DNA of 64,000 nucleotides from Paenibacillus sp. Soil787. GTDB lineage: Bacteria; Bacillota; Bacilli; Paenibacillales; NBRC-103111. The stretch covers positions 9,050 to 73,049 of the forward strand of contig NZ_LMSP01000044.1 in assembly GCF_001429545.1 (NCBI RefSeq), given 5' to 3'. Of this stretch, positions 8,717 through 16,778 are shown in pieces. A model generated the notes under the pieces. That model searched no databases and was not told the origin of the DNA. It worked only from the letters and a program-made list of their open reading frames with translations. How positions within the stretch are numbered: position 1 is the first letter of the stretch; every line of letters begins with the position of its first letter. Both the position numbers and the translations under genes were made by a program.

Positions 8717-8785
8717 GAGTCGACCAGATGACTGGAGACTCCCATTCTTGCTTAGCATTTTGAGGCATGAATCGGGAGTCTTTTC
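8717..8785 (+). promoter_or_regulatory. leader attenuator: antiterminator and terminator hairpins
   Basis: Hairpin 1: GAGTC (8717-8721) pairs with GACTC (8737-8741), enclosing CCAG/CTGG with an ATGA loop. Hairpin 2: AGACTCCC-ATTC (8736-8747) pairs with GAAT-C-GGGAGTCT (8769-8781), a 12-bp stem with one bulge, followed by TTTT. They share 8737-8741, so only one can form. Hairpin 2 would stop transcription before the operon and hairpin 1 would prevent it. No SAM-I or T-box consensus was found, so the sensor is unknown. Confidence 0.6.
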
Positions 8786-8831
8786 CGTTTTCTAAAGCCA
8801 CTTTACTTTAGGAGAAGAAAGAGGGATTCAC

Positions 8832-9623
8832 ATGCTAGCTAATCGCACTTCATCATTAAAGGATTCCAAGTTTTGGCAGCCTTGGGTCATACCGATCCTC
8901 ATTTTGCTTCTATGGCAAGTTCTTGGAATATCCGGGTGGTTATCTGAGCGCATTCTGCCAACGCCTTGGGAGGTTTTAACTGCTTTATACGGTGTAATTA
9001 AAGATGGAACTATTTTCGAATATGTAGCTGTGAGTACGAAGCGGGCTTTTCTTGGGTTCCTGATTGGCGGGAGCATTGCATTCGTCATTGGTTTGCTAAA
9101 TGGGGTATTCCCAATAGCCGAACGATATATGGATTCTTCTGTTCAAATGGTTCGAACCATTCCTCACCTAGCGATGATTCCTCTCGTTATTATGTGGTTT
9201 GGTATCGGTGAGACATCAAAGCTGTTCCTCGTTTCATTGGGAGTTGCTTTCCCCATATACCTCAATACGTTTCATGGGATTCGATCCGTCGATCCAGGTT
9301 TAGTAGAAATGGGTAAAGTGTATGGCCTTAAAGGGTTCGCGTTATTTGCAAAAGTGATTTTACCAGGGGCATTAGCGAACATTTTACTTGGCATCCGATT
9401 TTCTTTAGGCATCATGTGGCTTAGTTTAATTGTAGCCGAAACGATTGCGGCGGATTCCGGAATTGGTTATATGGCAATGCATGCCAGAGAGTTCATGCAA
9501 ATGGATGTTGTCGTGTTATGTGTTATCTTGTACGCCTTATTAGGGAAATTATCTGATTTAATTGCCAAGTATTTTGAAAATCGTTGGTTAAAGTGGCATC
9601 ACAACTACTTGAATAAAGCCTAG
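8832..9623 (+). CDS. ssuC: ABC transporter permease, sulfonate/nitrate/taurine type
   Basis: A 263-residue membrane permease of the SsuC/TauC/NrtB type, with about six hydrophobic segments and the EAA-like loop (GLKGFALFAKVILPGALANI). It forms the channel of an importer with the ATPase at 9640 and, probably, the binding lipoprotein at 12443. The family carries aliphatic sulfonates, taurine, nitrate or thiamine precursors. A sulfonate-type sulfur source is inferred from the neighbouring sulfate operon. ATG 8832 is preceded by AGGAG/AGAGGG at 8811-8824. First gene after the attenuated leader. Confidence 0.82.
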   Translation: MLANRTSSLKDSKFWQPWVIPILILLLWQVLGISGWLSERILPTPWEVLTALYGVIKDGTIFEYVAVSTKRAFLGFLIGGSIAFVIGLLNGVFPIAERYMDSSVQMVRTIPHLAMIPLVIMWFGIGETSKLFLVSLGVAFPIYLNTFHGIRSVDPGLVEMGKVYGLKGFALFAKVILPGALANILLGIRFSLGIMWLSLIVAETIAADSGIGYMAMHAREFMQMDVVVLCVILYALLGKLSDLIAKYFENRWLKWHHNYLNKA

Positions 9624-9639
9624 AGAAGGGGGAAGAATC

Positions 9640-10410
9640 ATGAGCTTTAAAAGTGGAGGCACTCAGCTGCATATTCGGAATGTAAACAAAGCATTTGGTC
9701 GAACACATGTGTTATCTGGGGTTGATTTATCGATTAAACAAGGAGAATTCGTAGCGATAGTAGGTCGCAGTGGTTGTGGAAAAAGTACATTGCTTCGTTT
9801 AATTGCTGGGCTCGATGAAGCTTCAAGCGGTGCCATTTTACTAGATGCTCAAGCGATCAATGGTATTCACGAAGATACGAGGGTACTGTTTCAGGAGCAC
9901 AGGCTGCTGCCGTGGAAAAAGAATATCGATAACGTGCGGATCGGCGTTAAATCCGGCGGCAAAGAAGTCGCGTTTAAAGCACTCCAGCAAGTTGGGCTTG
10001 AACATAAGCACGATGATTGGCCTGCTGTTCTCTCCGGTGGTCAAAGGCAGCGGGTAGCCTTGGCAAGAGCGCTGGCGGGGAATCCGCGTCTGCTGCTTTT
10101 AGATGAACCGTTAGGTGCTTTGGATGCTTTAACTCGGATAGAAATGCAGCAGCTCATTGAGCAGCTATGGTTGGAGAAGCAATTCACTGTCCTGTTGGTC
10201 ACGCATGATGTTAGTGAAGCTGTAGCGTTAGCTGACAGGGTCATCATTATCGAAGATGGGAAAATAGGGCTGGACTTAAAGATCTCACTTTCTCGACCTA
10301 GAGAGCATGATAGTGGATTTGCCTACTATGAAAAGACCATTTTGGATAGGCTTCTTGTGAAGCAATCATATGAGCAGGTAAGAATTGCGGCAGATGCCTT
10401 CTCGATTTAA
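9640..10410 (+). CDS. ssuB: ABC transporter ATP-binding protein, sulfonate type
   Basis: A 256-residue ABC ATPase: Walker A GRSGCGKST (about residues 42-50), signature LSGGQRQRVALARAL, Walker B LLLLDEP, switch His in VTHDVSEAV. It lacks the long C-terminal TOBE domain of CysA, as usual for SsuB/TauB. It lies 16 bases after the permease gene, with AAGGGGGAAG as ribosome site. It would drive import through the 8832 permease. Confidence 0.85.
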   Translation: MSFKSGGTQLHIRNVNKAFGRTHVLSGVDLSIKQGEFVAIVGRSGCGKSTLLRLIAGLDEASSGAILLDAQAINGIHEDTRVLFQEHRLLPWKKNIDNVRIGVKSGGKEVAFKALQQVGLEHKHDDWPAVLSGGQRQRVALARALAGNPRLLLLDEPLGALDALTRIEMQQLIEQLWLEKQFTVLLVTHDVSEAVALADRVIIIEDGKIGLDLKISLSRPREHDSGFAYYEKTILDRLLVKQSYEQVRIAADAFSI

Positions 10411-10446
10411 CGAATAGAAGAACGAAAATTAAAGGAGGACAAGGGA

Positions 10447-12057
10447 ATGGCTCAATTTGATTTGCAGCTTCAAGCGGATGTACTAATTATTGGCGGGGGA
10501 CCTTCTGGCGCATGGGCGGCCATCACAGCGGCGAAAGAAGGAGCGAATGTCATTCTGGTCGATAAAGGATATTGCGGAACGAGCGGTGCCACGGCACCAT
10601 CTGGCACAGGCTTATGGTACGTGAATCCCAATGCGGATGAGCGTGAAGAAGCCATGAAGAGCAGAGAAGCGCTAGGCGGTTATTTAGCTGATCGCGGTTG
10701 GATGAAGAAAGTACTAGACCAAACGTATACCAATACGAATCAAATCGCTGCATGGGGGTATCCATTCCCGCTCGATGAAACTGGAACTTCGCATCGGAAG
10801 AGCCTGCAAGGTCCTGAATACATGAAGTTGATGCGCAAGCAAGTGCAGAAAGCGGGAGTCCGCATCCTGGACCACAGTCCGGCGCTTGAATTGCTAGCAG
10901 ATGAGCATGGTGTTGCAGGGGCTACAGGGGTGAACAACCAAACGAATGATACGTGGCGTGTAGATGCGACCTCAGTCGTGATTGCAACGGGCGGATGTGC
11001 TTTCCTTAGTAAGGCTCTGGGTACGAATGTTTTGACAGGTGATGGATACTTGCTCGCGGCTGAAGCGGGAGCTAACTTATCAGGCATGGAATTCTCAACC
11101 GCGTATTCGTTAGCGCCGGCCTTTTCTCCTGTAACGAAGTCTGCCTTCTATACGTGGGCAACATTTTACTATGAAGATGGCAGCGTAATAGAAGGTGCGG
11201 GCTCGCAAAAGGGGCGTTCAGTGATTGCTCGTACGCTGCTGACTCAGCAAGTGTTCGCAAGAATCGATAAAGCTGATAATATCGTCAAAAAAGCGATGCG
11301 CCAAGCGCAGCCTAACTTCTTTTTATCGTTCGATCGCCTGGGCATTGACCCGTTCACACAAAAGTTTCCTGTCACTCTGCGGTTTGAAGGGACTGTAAGA
11401 GGTACTGGCGGTATCCATATCATTGACGAAACGTGTGCGACGGAAGTGCCTGGTCTTTATGCAGCAGGAGATGCAGCGACAAGAGAGCTCATCTGCGGTG
11501 GATTTACCGGCGGTGGAAGCCATAACGCAGCTTGGGCTATGTCCTCGGGGTATTTCTCAGGTGAAGCTTCGGCTAAATATGCACTGAAACTGGGTGCAGG
11601 AGCTTCAAATAGGAAGGCAAAAGGATTGTCCGAGGCTTCAGGTGTACCCAAACAAGCAACGAATAGATCCGATGCACCTGATACGCAAGAAATTATCAAA
11701 GCGGTTCAAGCCGAAGTGTTTCCGTATGACCGCAATTGGTTCCGCACAGGAGAAGGTTTGCAAGATTCGCTGGGACGCTTGAATCATCTCTGGCACGAGC
11801 TGAAGCAAGGCATTCAAGCAAGTGATGGGAATGTTGTTCGAGTTCGTGAAGCAGCTGCTATGACAGCAACAGCGAGATGGATGTACACCAGTGGTTTGGA
11901 ACGAAAGGAAACACGCGGCATGCATCGCCGGGAGGATTTCCCGCGAGTTGATCAAGACCAGCAATATCGCATCATTAGCGGCGGTTTGGATACAACATGG
12001 GCAAAGCCTTTGATTGAGCAATCCTTAGCAAGCGTCAAAAAGGAGGCTGTTGTGTAA
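10447..12057 (+). CDS. FAD-dependent flavoprotein of the fumarate reductase/AprA type, AsfA-like
   Basis: A 536-residue soluble flavoprotein. The N-terminus has the dinucleotide-binding fold (VLIIGGGPSGAWAAITAA, about residues 13-30) and a second FAD segment (GLYAAGDAAT, about 336-345). A C-terminal helical domain resembles SdhA/FrdA/AprA. It overlaps by one base a ferredoxin gene with two 4Fe-4S motifs, so electrons probably pass between flavin and ferredoxin. Family knowledge: flavoprotein/ferredoxin pairs encoded with a binding protein occur in the asfRABC arylsulfonate-desulfurisation cluster of Pseudomonas putida and resemble APS reductase subunits. The sulfur setting here fits, but the reaction is inferred. 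No SsuD-type FMNH2 monooxygenase is encoded nearby. Ribosome site AAAGGAGGAC. Confidence 0.75.
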   Translation: MAQFDLQLQADVLIIGGGPSGAWAAITAAKEGANVILVDKGYCGTSGATAPSGTGLWYVNPNADEREEAMKSREALGGYLADRGWMKKVLDQTYTNTNQIAAWGYPFPLDETGTSHRKSLQGPEYMKLMRKQVQKAGVRILDHSPALELLADEHGVAGATGVNNQTNDTWRVDATSVVIATGGCAFLSKALGTNVLTGDGYLLAAEAGANLSGMEFSTAYSLAPAFSPVTKSAFYTWATFYYEDGSVIEGAGSQKGRSVIARTLLTQQVFARIDKADNIVKKAMRQAQPNFFLSFDRLGIDPFTQKFPVTLRFEGTVRGTGGIHIIDETCATEVPGLYAAGDAATRELICGGFTGGGSHNAAWAMSSGYFSGEASAKYALKLGAGASNRKAKGLSEASGVPKQATNRSDAPDTQEIIKAVQAEVFPYDRNWFRTGEGLQDSLGRLNHLWHELKQGIQASDGNVVRVREAAAMTATARWMYTSGLERKETRGMHRREDFPRVDQDQQYRIISGGLDTTWAKPLIEQSLASVKKEAVV

Positions 12058-12395
12058 TGATTGAACTGCTCAGTAAGGATCGCTGCATTAGCTGCAATCA
12101 GTGTGTATCCGTATGCCCAACGAATGTATTTCAATCCGTAGCGGGAGATATTCCGGTCATCGCCAGACAATCGGACTGCCAAAGCTGCTTCATGTGTGAG
12201 TTGTACTGCCCAACGGATGCTCTTTACGTTTCTCCGGTAGCGGAACAAACGATAGCAGTCGACGAAGGGGAGTTAGTTCAAGAAGGTTTATTAGGAAGCT
12301 ACAAAGAGAACATAGGCTGGGGGAAAGGCAGAGAATCGACAGCCTCGTCAGACGGTTCATATATCATTTTCCAACGTATGCGTGCATCGCATTAA
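12057..12395 (+). CDS. ferredoxin with two 4Fe-4S clusters, AsfB/AprB-like
   Basis: A 112-residue protein with two cluster-binding motifs, CISCNQCVSVCP (about residues 11-22) and CQSCFMCELYCP (about 42-53), giving eight cysteines for two 4Fe-4S clusters, plus a 55-residue C-terminal extension without cysteines. Its ATG shares one base with the stop of the flavoprotein gene (TAATG), a sign of coupled translation and a stable complex. It should be the electron partner of that flavoprotein. Confidence 0.85.
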   Translation: MIELLSKDRCISCNQCVSVCPTNVFQSVAGDIPVIARQSDCQSCFMCELYCPTDALYVSPVAEQTIAVDEGELVQEGLLGSYKENIGWGKGRESTASSDGSYIIFQRMRASH

Positions 12396-12442
12396 TTCGC
12401 TCATTAACCATTCCAAACAACGATCAGGGGGTCCAAAGACAT

Positions 12443-13462
12443 ATGATACAGAGATCAATGAAAATGCTTAGTATTGCTCTTATTTTAACTTTATTTACAG
12501 TATTCTTAGTGGCTTGCGGTGCAAAATTAACGAAAACATCGGCTCCAGCAACGACGACAGCAGCATCAGAAGCAAAAATTACACTGCCTGAAACACTTCG
12601 AATCGGTTTTATTTCTGCGAACAACAATAAGACCATTACAGGACCGGAAGGCTGGGCGCAATCCAAAGGTTACTTGGAAAGCGAACTCAAAAAATACGGC
12701 GTTAAGGAGTTCAAATATTTCAACTTCCCGAATGGTCCTAACTTGAACGAGGCGATTACCGCTGGAACGCTGGATGTTGGAATCTATGGGGATACTCCCG
12801 CAATTAATGGGAAAGCTGCAGGTCTGAAGACGCGTTTGATTAACCAAACGCAAATCAATATGAATGCTTGGCTGGTAGCTAAAGCAGACGGTCCGAAGAC
12901 GTTAGCTGATCTCAAAGGTAAAAAGGTTGCTACTTCACAGGGTTCCTATATGAGCCGATATCTAACTAGCTTACTTAAGGAGCAAGGGCTTGATAAAGAC
13001 GTGAAGATCCTGCATTTATTACCTGCTGATGGCGAAGCTGCGTTATCCCGCGGTGACATTGCAGCCTATGCCTATCCAACTGGATTCGGGCCATTACTTC
13101 TGAAAAAAGGATATGTTGCTATTGATGAAGCGGCGAAACATCCGTTTCTACTAGGCTCAAGTCTAACGGTAGTTACGGAAGACTATCTGGCTAAGAACCC
13201 TCAATTTCCTAAACTTTGGAATGATCTTCGTACGAAAGCAGTGAAGGAAATTCGTGAGAACAGTGAAGAGTTTTTCAAATTCTATGCGGAAGCATCCGGC
13301 TATCCAGTTGACGTTGTGAAAGCCTCCTTTAAGATCGAACAGTGGCCCTTAGAATCAAGCACTACGGATGGTTTGAAACTAACAGAAGAAACGAAGAAAT
13401 TTCTAGTGGAACAAGGATTGGCGAAGAAAGATTTTGTTATAACGGAATGGTTAGCGAAATAG
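12443..13462 (+). CDS. ABC transporter substrate-binding lipoprotein, sulfonate/nitrate type
   Basis: A 339-residue exported protein. The signal peptide ends in the lipobox FLVAC (Cys about residue 25), so it is lipid-anchored outside the membrane. The body matches the SsuA/TauA/NrtA family: LRIGFI start, LDVGIYGDTPAINGKAAG, and the DLKGKKVATSQGS segment. It is placed after the flavoprotein/ferredoxin pair, as asfC follows asfAB in Pseudomonas, and is the only binding protein available to the permease at 8832. Ribosome site AGGGGG (12425-12430) precedes ATG 12443. Ligand unproven. Confidence 0.83.
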   Translation: MIQRSMKMLSIALILTLFTVFLVACGAKLTKTSAPATTTAASEAKITLPETLRIGFISANNNKTITGPEGWAQSKGYLESELKKYGVKEFKYFNFPNGPNLNEAITAGTLDVGIYGDTPAINGKAAGLKTRLINQTQINMNAWLVAKADGPKTLADLKGKKVATSQGSYMSRYLTSLLKEQGLDKDVKILHLLPADGEAALSRGDIAAYAYPTGFGPLLLKKGYVAIDEAAKHPFLLGSSLTVVTEDYLAKNPQFPKLWNDLRTKAVKEIRENSEEFFKFYAEASGYPVDVVKASFKIEQWPLESSTTDGLKLTEETKKFLVEQGLAKKDFVITEWLAK

Positions 13463-13484
13463 GATTGACCAAGGAGGGATGAGG

Positions 13485-13895
13485 GTGAAAGAAGTTCCAA
13501 TTTCCTATGTAAAGGCCAATCAAGCGGGTATTGTTGTTTTTGTCCTATTAGCATTTGCGTTTCAATGGACCTGGCTAGTTGCCTTGCTTTGGGTGATCCA
13601 GGTGCTTGGCCTAGTAGGTGGCGGGAATTGGAATCTGTTTGTGGCGGTGTCTAAACGGCTTCTATCTAGAAGTGGAACGGAAACACAAGCTGCAGAATTG
13701 ACAAGGTTTAACAACGCTTTGGCCGTTTTATTTCTTACATTATCGCTTGCTTCTTTTGTCATCGGTTGGAGTATGATGGGGTACATCTCCACTGGATTGT
13801 TACTCTTAGCTGCAGGTGCAGCCTTGCTGGGCTATTGCATCGGATGTACGATTTATTATCGGTATAAGCAATTCATCGTCCGACAGCGAGTATAG
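13485..13895 (+). CDS. DUF4395 integral membrane protein
   Basis: A 136-residue membrane protein with about four hydrophobic segments and the cysteine pair of the DUF4395 family (GYCIGCTIYY) near the C-terminus. Function unknown; the CxxC pair at a membrane edge suggests a thiol role, and family members are often near sulfurtransferase or thioredoxin genes. GTG 13485 is preferred: AAGGAGGG (13471-13478) abuts an ATG at 13479 but sits properly for the GTG. It ends the sulfonate-type operon and is followed by a terminator. Confidence 0.7.
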   Translation: MKEVPISYVKANQAGIVVFVLLAFAFQWTWLVALLWVIQVLGLVGGGNWNLFVAVSKRLLSRSGTETQAAELTRFNNALAVLFLTLSLASFVIGWSMMGYISTGLLLLAAGAALLGYCIGCTIYYRYKQFIVRQRV

Positions 13896-13918
13896 CGTTT
13901 AATGGAAGGCAAATATGG

Positions 13919-13953
13919 AAAGACTCTCACTAGAGTAAGGTGGGAGTCTTTTG
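13919..13953 (+). terminator. terminator of the sulfonate-type operon
   Basis: AGACTCTCAC (13921-13930) pairs with GTGGGAGTCT (13940-13949), followed by TTTTG. Confidence 0.8.
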
Positions 13954-14003
13954 TATCCGCATTAGGACCAATTATTATGGCCGAAAATATGTTAAAAATA
14001 GGA

Positions 14004-14032
14004 TTGACACCTCAAGTAGGTGATGCTAATAT
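14004..14032 (+). promoter_or_regulatory. strong sigma-A promoter for the hydrolase/YezD-like pair
   Basis: TTGACA (14004-14009), 17-base spacer, TAATAT (14027-14032); the leader to ATG 14099 is about 60 bases. Confidence 0.78.
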
Positions 14033-14098
14033 TGGTTTATAACTAATTCATACTAAACTTATCGGAATTATAAGCTAACGCGAAAGGGAGTTAACATC

Positions 14099-14929
14099 AT
14101 GGAGCATTCTATCACAATTCAAAGCGACGACGTCGAATTGGCCGCAACGTTACATTACCCGACTAATCAATCAGGAGCCGCACAAGTTGATTGTCAACGT
14201 TGGCCGCTTATTATCATCTGTCATGGATTTATTGGCAGCCGGATAGGTGTGGATCGGCTATTTGTGAAGGCAGCTCGTAAGTTTAGCTCGCAAGGATATT
14301 TAGTTCTCCGTTTCGATTACGGTGGTTGCGGTGAGAGTACTGGCGACTATGGCGCTGGCGGGCTGGATGTTCTGATTGAACAAACTCGAAGTATCATTGA
14401 TTATGCAACTACAATTGATTGTGTAGATCTTAGTCGTGTGATCTTGGTTGGTCATAGTTTAGGAGGTGCGGCTGCCGTTTTGACGGCGGCGAGAGATAAT
14501 CGCGTAAAAACACTCGTGCTATGGTCAGCTGTCGCTCATCCACATAATGATATTGTAAGAATTGTAGGCAAGAGTGAATACGAGAAACTTCCTAAAGGTG
14601 GAGCAATCGACCATCATGGCTATGTATTAACAAGTCAATTTTTTGATTCTTTATCCCAGCATCAACCGTTTGAACAGCTGCGTAGATTTAACGGCGATGT
14701 CCTCGTTATTCACGGTACTGGGGATGATATTATACCAGTTGATTATGCGCCATTATTCCAGAAGATGTTCTGGATGCGATCAGAGGGTCAATGCGAACTC
14801 GAGCTTGTCTATCAAGCAGATCATACTTATTCAACAACAGGTTCTACGAAAGAACTTTTTGAGAAAACAGGGAACTGGTTATCCTTTATTCAGAAGCAGA
14901 AAAAAGATTGGAACGATTGGACAATTTAA
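14099..14929 (+). CDS. alpha/beta hydrolase (serine esterase/peptidase S33-like)
   Basis: A 276-residue alpha/beta hydrolase. The oxyanion segment IICHGFIGSR, the nucleophile elbow VGHSLGGA (Ser about residue 122), the acid in HGTGDDIIP and the His in QADHTYS make a full catalytic triad. No signal peptide. Substrate unknown; family members act on esters, thioesters and peptides. AAAGGGAG precedes the ATG. It is followed after 19 bases by a YezD-like gene, and the two-gene unit lies directly downstream of the sulfur operon, which hints at sulfur or thioester chemistry without proving it. Confidence 0.8.
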   Translation: MEHSITIQSDDVELAATLHYPTNQSGAAQVDCQRWPLIIICHGFIGSRIGVDRLFVKAARKFSSQGYLVLRFDYGGCGESTGDYGAGGLDVLIEQTRSIIDYATTIDCVDLSRVILVGHSLGGAAAVLTAARDNRVKTLVLWSAVAHPHNDIVRIVGKSEYEKLPKGGAIDHHGYVLTSQFFDSLSQHQPFEQLRRFNGDVLVIHGTGDDIIPVDYAPLFQKMFWMRSEGQCELELVYQADHTYSTTGSTKELFEKTGNWLSFIQKQKKDWNDWTI

Positions 14930-14948
14930 TGGAAGCGGAGGCAAGAGA

Positions 14949-15158
14949 ATGGCGAAACCACTAGAGTTAGATGATATTTGGGTGGACAGAATTAAACAAA
15001 TGTTAAACGGGTTGGAATACGGTTCCGTTCAAATCGTCGTTCACGATGGTAAAATTGCTCAAATCGATAAGACAGAGAGAAAACGATTCGACGCGTCATC
15101 TCAACCGCAATCCCAATTGCAAGCAGTAAAATCAGTGAAACAATCTAGTAAAGGTTAG
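14949..15158 (+). CDS. YezD-like small protein (DUF2292)
   Basis: A 69-residue protein, MAKPLELDDIWVDRIKQML at the start and VQIVVHDGKIAQIDKTERKR in the core, matching the DUF2292/YezD family of about 55-70 residues. Function unknown; the family is often next to sulfate-assimilation genes in Bacillota, as here. GGAGG ends 10 bases before ATG 14949. The frame stays open upstream into the hydrolase gene, but that stretch is antiparallel noise without a ribosome site. Confidence 0.75.
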   Translation: MAKPLELDDIWVDRIKQMLNGLEYGSVQIVVHDGKIAQIDKTERKRFDASSQPQSQLQAVKSVKQSSKG

Positions 15159-15190
15159 CATATAGCGGATAAGTATAAAAGTAGTCTACA

Positions 15191-15222
15191 AGCCCTCTTT
15201 CTTCGGAAAGGGGGCTGTTTTC
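15191..15222 (+). terminator. terminator after the YezD-like gene
   Basis: AGCCCTCTTTC (15191-15201), TTCG loop, GAAAGGGGGCT (15206-15216), then GTTTTC. Confidence 0.88.
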
Positions 15223-15306
15223 ATGAAGCGGAAGCCTTATAATGAGGAAGAACAGGCGTAACATTTTGGAGTGAAATGGAAATGGAAAGTTTATGGGGGG
15301 GATCTT

Positions 15307-16257
15307 ATGCAGAAGCAGCATTTTATATGGAAAGACTCTAAACAGATTAATAACTATGTATATGAATGGCTGCCTGATGAGATCAGTGAAATCAAAGCGA
15401 TTGTGCAAATCGCACATGGCATGTCCGAGACGGCCGTTAGGTACGAGAGGTTAGCTTTTTTATTAACGAGTCAAGGGTATGCTGTTTATGCAAACGATCA
15501 TTTGGGACATGGGCGAACAGCAGGTTCACCAGAATCCGTAGGTAAATTTGGTAAAGATTGCTTTCATGGCATGGTTGAAAATATGGGACAGCTCACTAGT
15601 GAGATCCGTAAAAGGTATCGAACTCATATTCCTTTGTATGTGATGGGCCATAGTATGGGCTCATTCTTAACGCAGCACTACATGGTGTCATATATAAATG
15701 AACATCCCGACAACGTTCAAGGTATCATTCTTTCAGGTACTAATGGTAAACAGGGACCAGCTTTAGATGCTGCGATCGCCATTGCTACAGCAGAAGCAGC
15801 TATTCGTGGAGATCATCACCGGAGTGAGCTTGTTACGTCTTTATCATTTGGAGCTTTTAATAAAAGATTCACACCGAACCGTACGCCATTCGATTGGCTA
15901 AGTAATGATACAAGTGAAGTTGATAAGTATGTAGACGATCCTTATTGCGGCGTTACATTTACATCGGGTTATTTCAGAGATTTCTTTAGGGGACTAAAGG
16001 AGATTCATCAAGCTAAGCATGTAAGACAAATCCGTAAAGATTTGCCATTATACGTATTCTCAGGTGAAGATGATCCGGTTGGTGGAGGTAATGGGGTGCG
16101 GAGGCTGCTAAGCATGTACGAGGAACTTGGGCTTAAGAACGTAAGCAGCAAGCTTTATCCCCGCGGCAGACATGAAATGTTGAATGAAGTGAATCGGGAT
16201 GAAGTTATGGATGACATTGCAGCTTGGCTGAATGAACAGGTTGCAACTAAGGGATAA
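15307..16257 (+). CDS. alpha/beta hydrolase, monoacylglycerol lipase-like
   Basis: A 316-residue alpha/beta hydrolase of the lysophospholipase/monoacylglycerol lipase type: VQIAHGMSE, NDHLGHGRT, nucleophile elbow VMGHSMGS (Ser about residue 116), acid SGEDDPVGG, and His in PRGRHEML. Likely a cytoplasmic esterase on lysolipids or monoglycerides. ATG 15307 after GGGGGGATCTT is chosen; an in-frame ATG at 15271 with GGAG would add 12 residues. Monocistronic: terminators lie on both sides (15191 and 16286). Confidence 0.83.
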   Translation: MQKQHFIWKDSKQINNYVYEWLPDEISEIKAIVQIAHGMSETAVRYERLAFLLTSQGYAVYANDHLGHGRTAGSPESVGKFGKDCFHGMVENMGQLTSEIRKRYRTHIPLYVMGHSMGSFLTQHYMVSYINEHPDNVQGIILSGTNGKQGPALDAAIAIATAEAAIRGDHHRSELVTSLSFGAFNKRFTPNRTPFDWLSNDTSEVDKYVDDPYCGVTFTSGYFRDFFRGLKEIHQAKHVRQIRKDLPLYVFSGEDDPVGGGNGVRRLLSMYEELGLKNVSSKLYPRGRHEMLNEVNRDEVMDDIAAWLNEQVATKG

Positions 16258-16285
16258 AAAACGAAGAGAATAAAAGAGAAAAGTA

Positions 16286-16336
16286 GGCTGCTCCTCTTTG
16301 TAGAGAAATCTATGAGAGGGGCAGCTTTTGCTTTTT
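16286..16336. terminator. terminator after the lipase-like gene
   Basis: GGCTGCTCCTCTTT pairs with AGAGGGGCAGCT across a 15-base loop, followed by TTTGCTTTTT. The gene on the other strand ends at 16356, so it may serve both. Confidence 0.78.
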
Positions 16337-16355
16337 AGTGAGGAAGAAGAGTGAA

Positions 16356-16778
16356 TTATGCATTTCTTTGAAGCTGCTGGCGAATGCCTTCACGATCGAT
16401 TTGAATCCAGTATTCTACGATACGTTCGTTTTGGATGCGATACACGGCGCTGGCGATCTCAATGATGGTTAGGCCAGTTGGCGGAAATCCGTCGACTTCT
16501 CCAATGTGAATGCCGGTCTGTTTCCAGCGTACATAGACACGATCATCCTGCGCGATGAGTTCTTGTACCTCCAGGTGGAAATCACCGTAGGCTGCAATCA
16601 TTTCCCTAACGTGGTCAGCATAATTGGCTGGTGTGCGGTGAACGGTGGTTTCGTTTTCTGCGGTCATTTGATGAGCAAGTACCTGGTCAGCCATAAATTG
16701 AATGGCGGCATCGGGTTGTTTGCCAGAACGAACTTTGTTGAAAAACTGCTGAACGATTTCTGTTGGTGTTATAGGCAT
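16356..16778 (-). CDS. SnoaL-like/NTF2-fold protein
   Basis: A 140-residue protein of the SnoaL-like polyketide cyclase/ester cyclase family (NTF2 fold): EIVQQFFNKVRSG start, then FHLEVQELIAQDDRVYVRW and GFPPTG...EIASAVYRIQNERIVEYW. In this family the cone-shaped fold binds small hydrophobic molecules; many members have no known substrate. No signal peptide. GGAGCAG precedes the ATG (minus strand). No polyketide genes lie near, so a general detoxifying or binding role is more likely. Confidence 0.75.
   Translation of the reverse strand: MPITPTEIVQQFFNKVRSGKQPDAAIQFMADQVLAHQMTAENETTVHRTPANYADHVREMIAAYGDFHLEVQELIAQDDRVYVRWKQTGIHIGEVDGFPPTGLTIIEIASAVYRIQNERIVEYWIQIDREGIRQQLQRNA

Larger units (their letters stand above)
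8356..8831. other. divergent control region between the sulfate and sulfonate-type operons
   Basis: This 476-base gap holds both promoters (8382-8411 minus, 8636-8664 plus), the plus-strand leader with two exclusive hairpins (8717-8785), and an A+T-rich centre. Three copies of GGAATAT occur at 8474, 8555 and 8605. In Bacillus the sulfur repressor CymR recognises an A+T-rich site containing GGAAT, so these are possible operators, but the match is weak and inferred. A six-codon frame MNYLIK (8695-8715) lies in the plus leader without a good ribosome site. Confidence 0.5.

Noticed and set aside
8640..8831. SAM-I riboswitch or T-box in the sulfonate-operon leader
   Set aside because: Neither the SAM-I core nor the T-box GGGTGG-ACCGCG type motif is present and the leader is too short for either.
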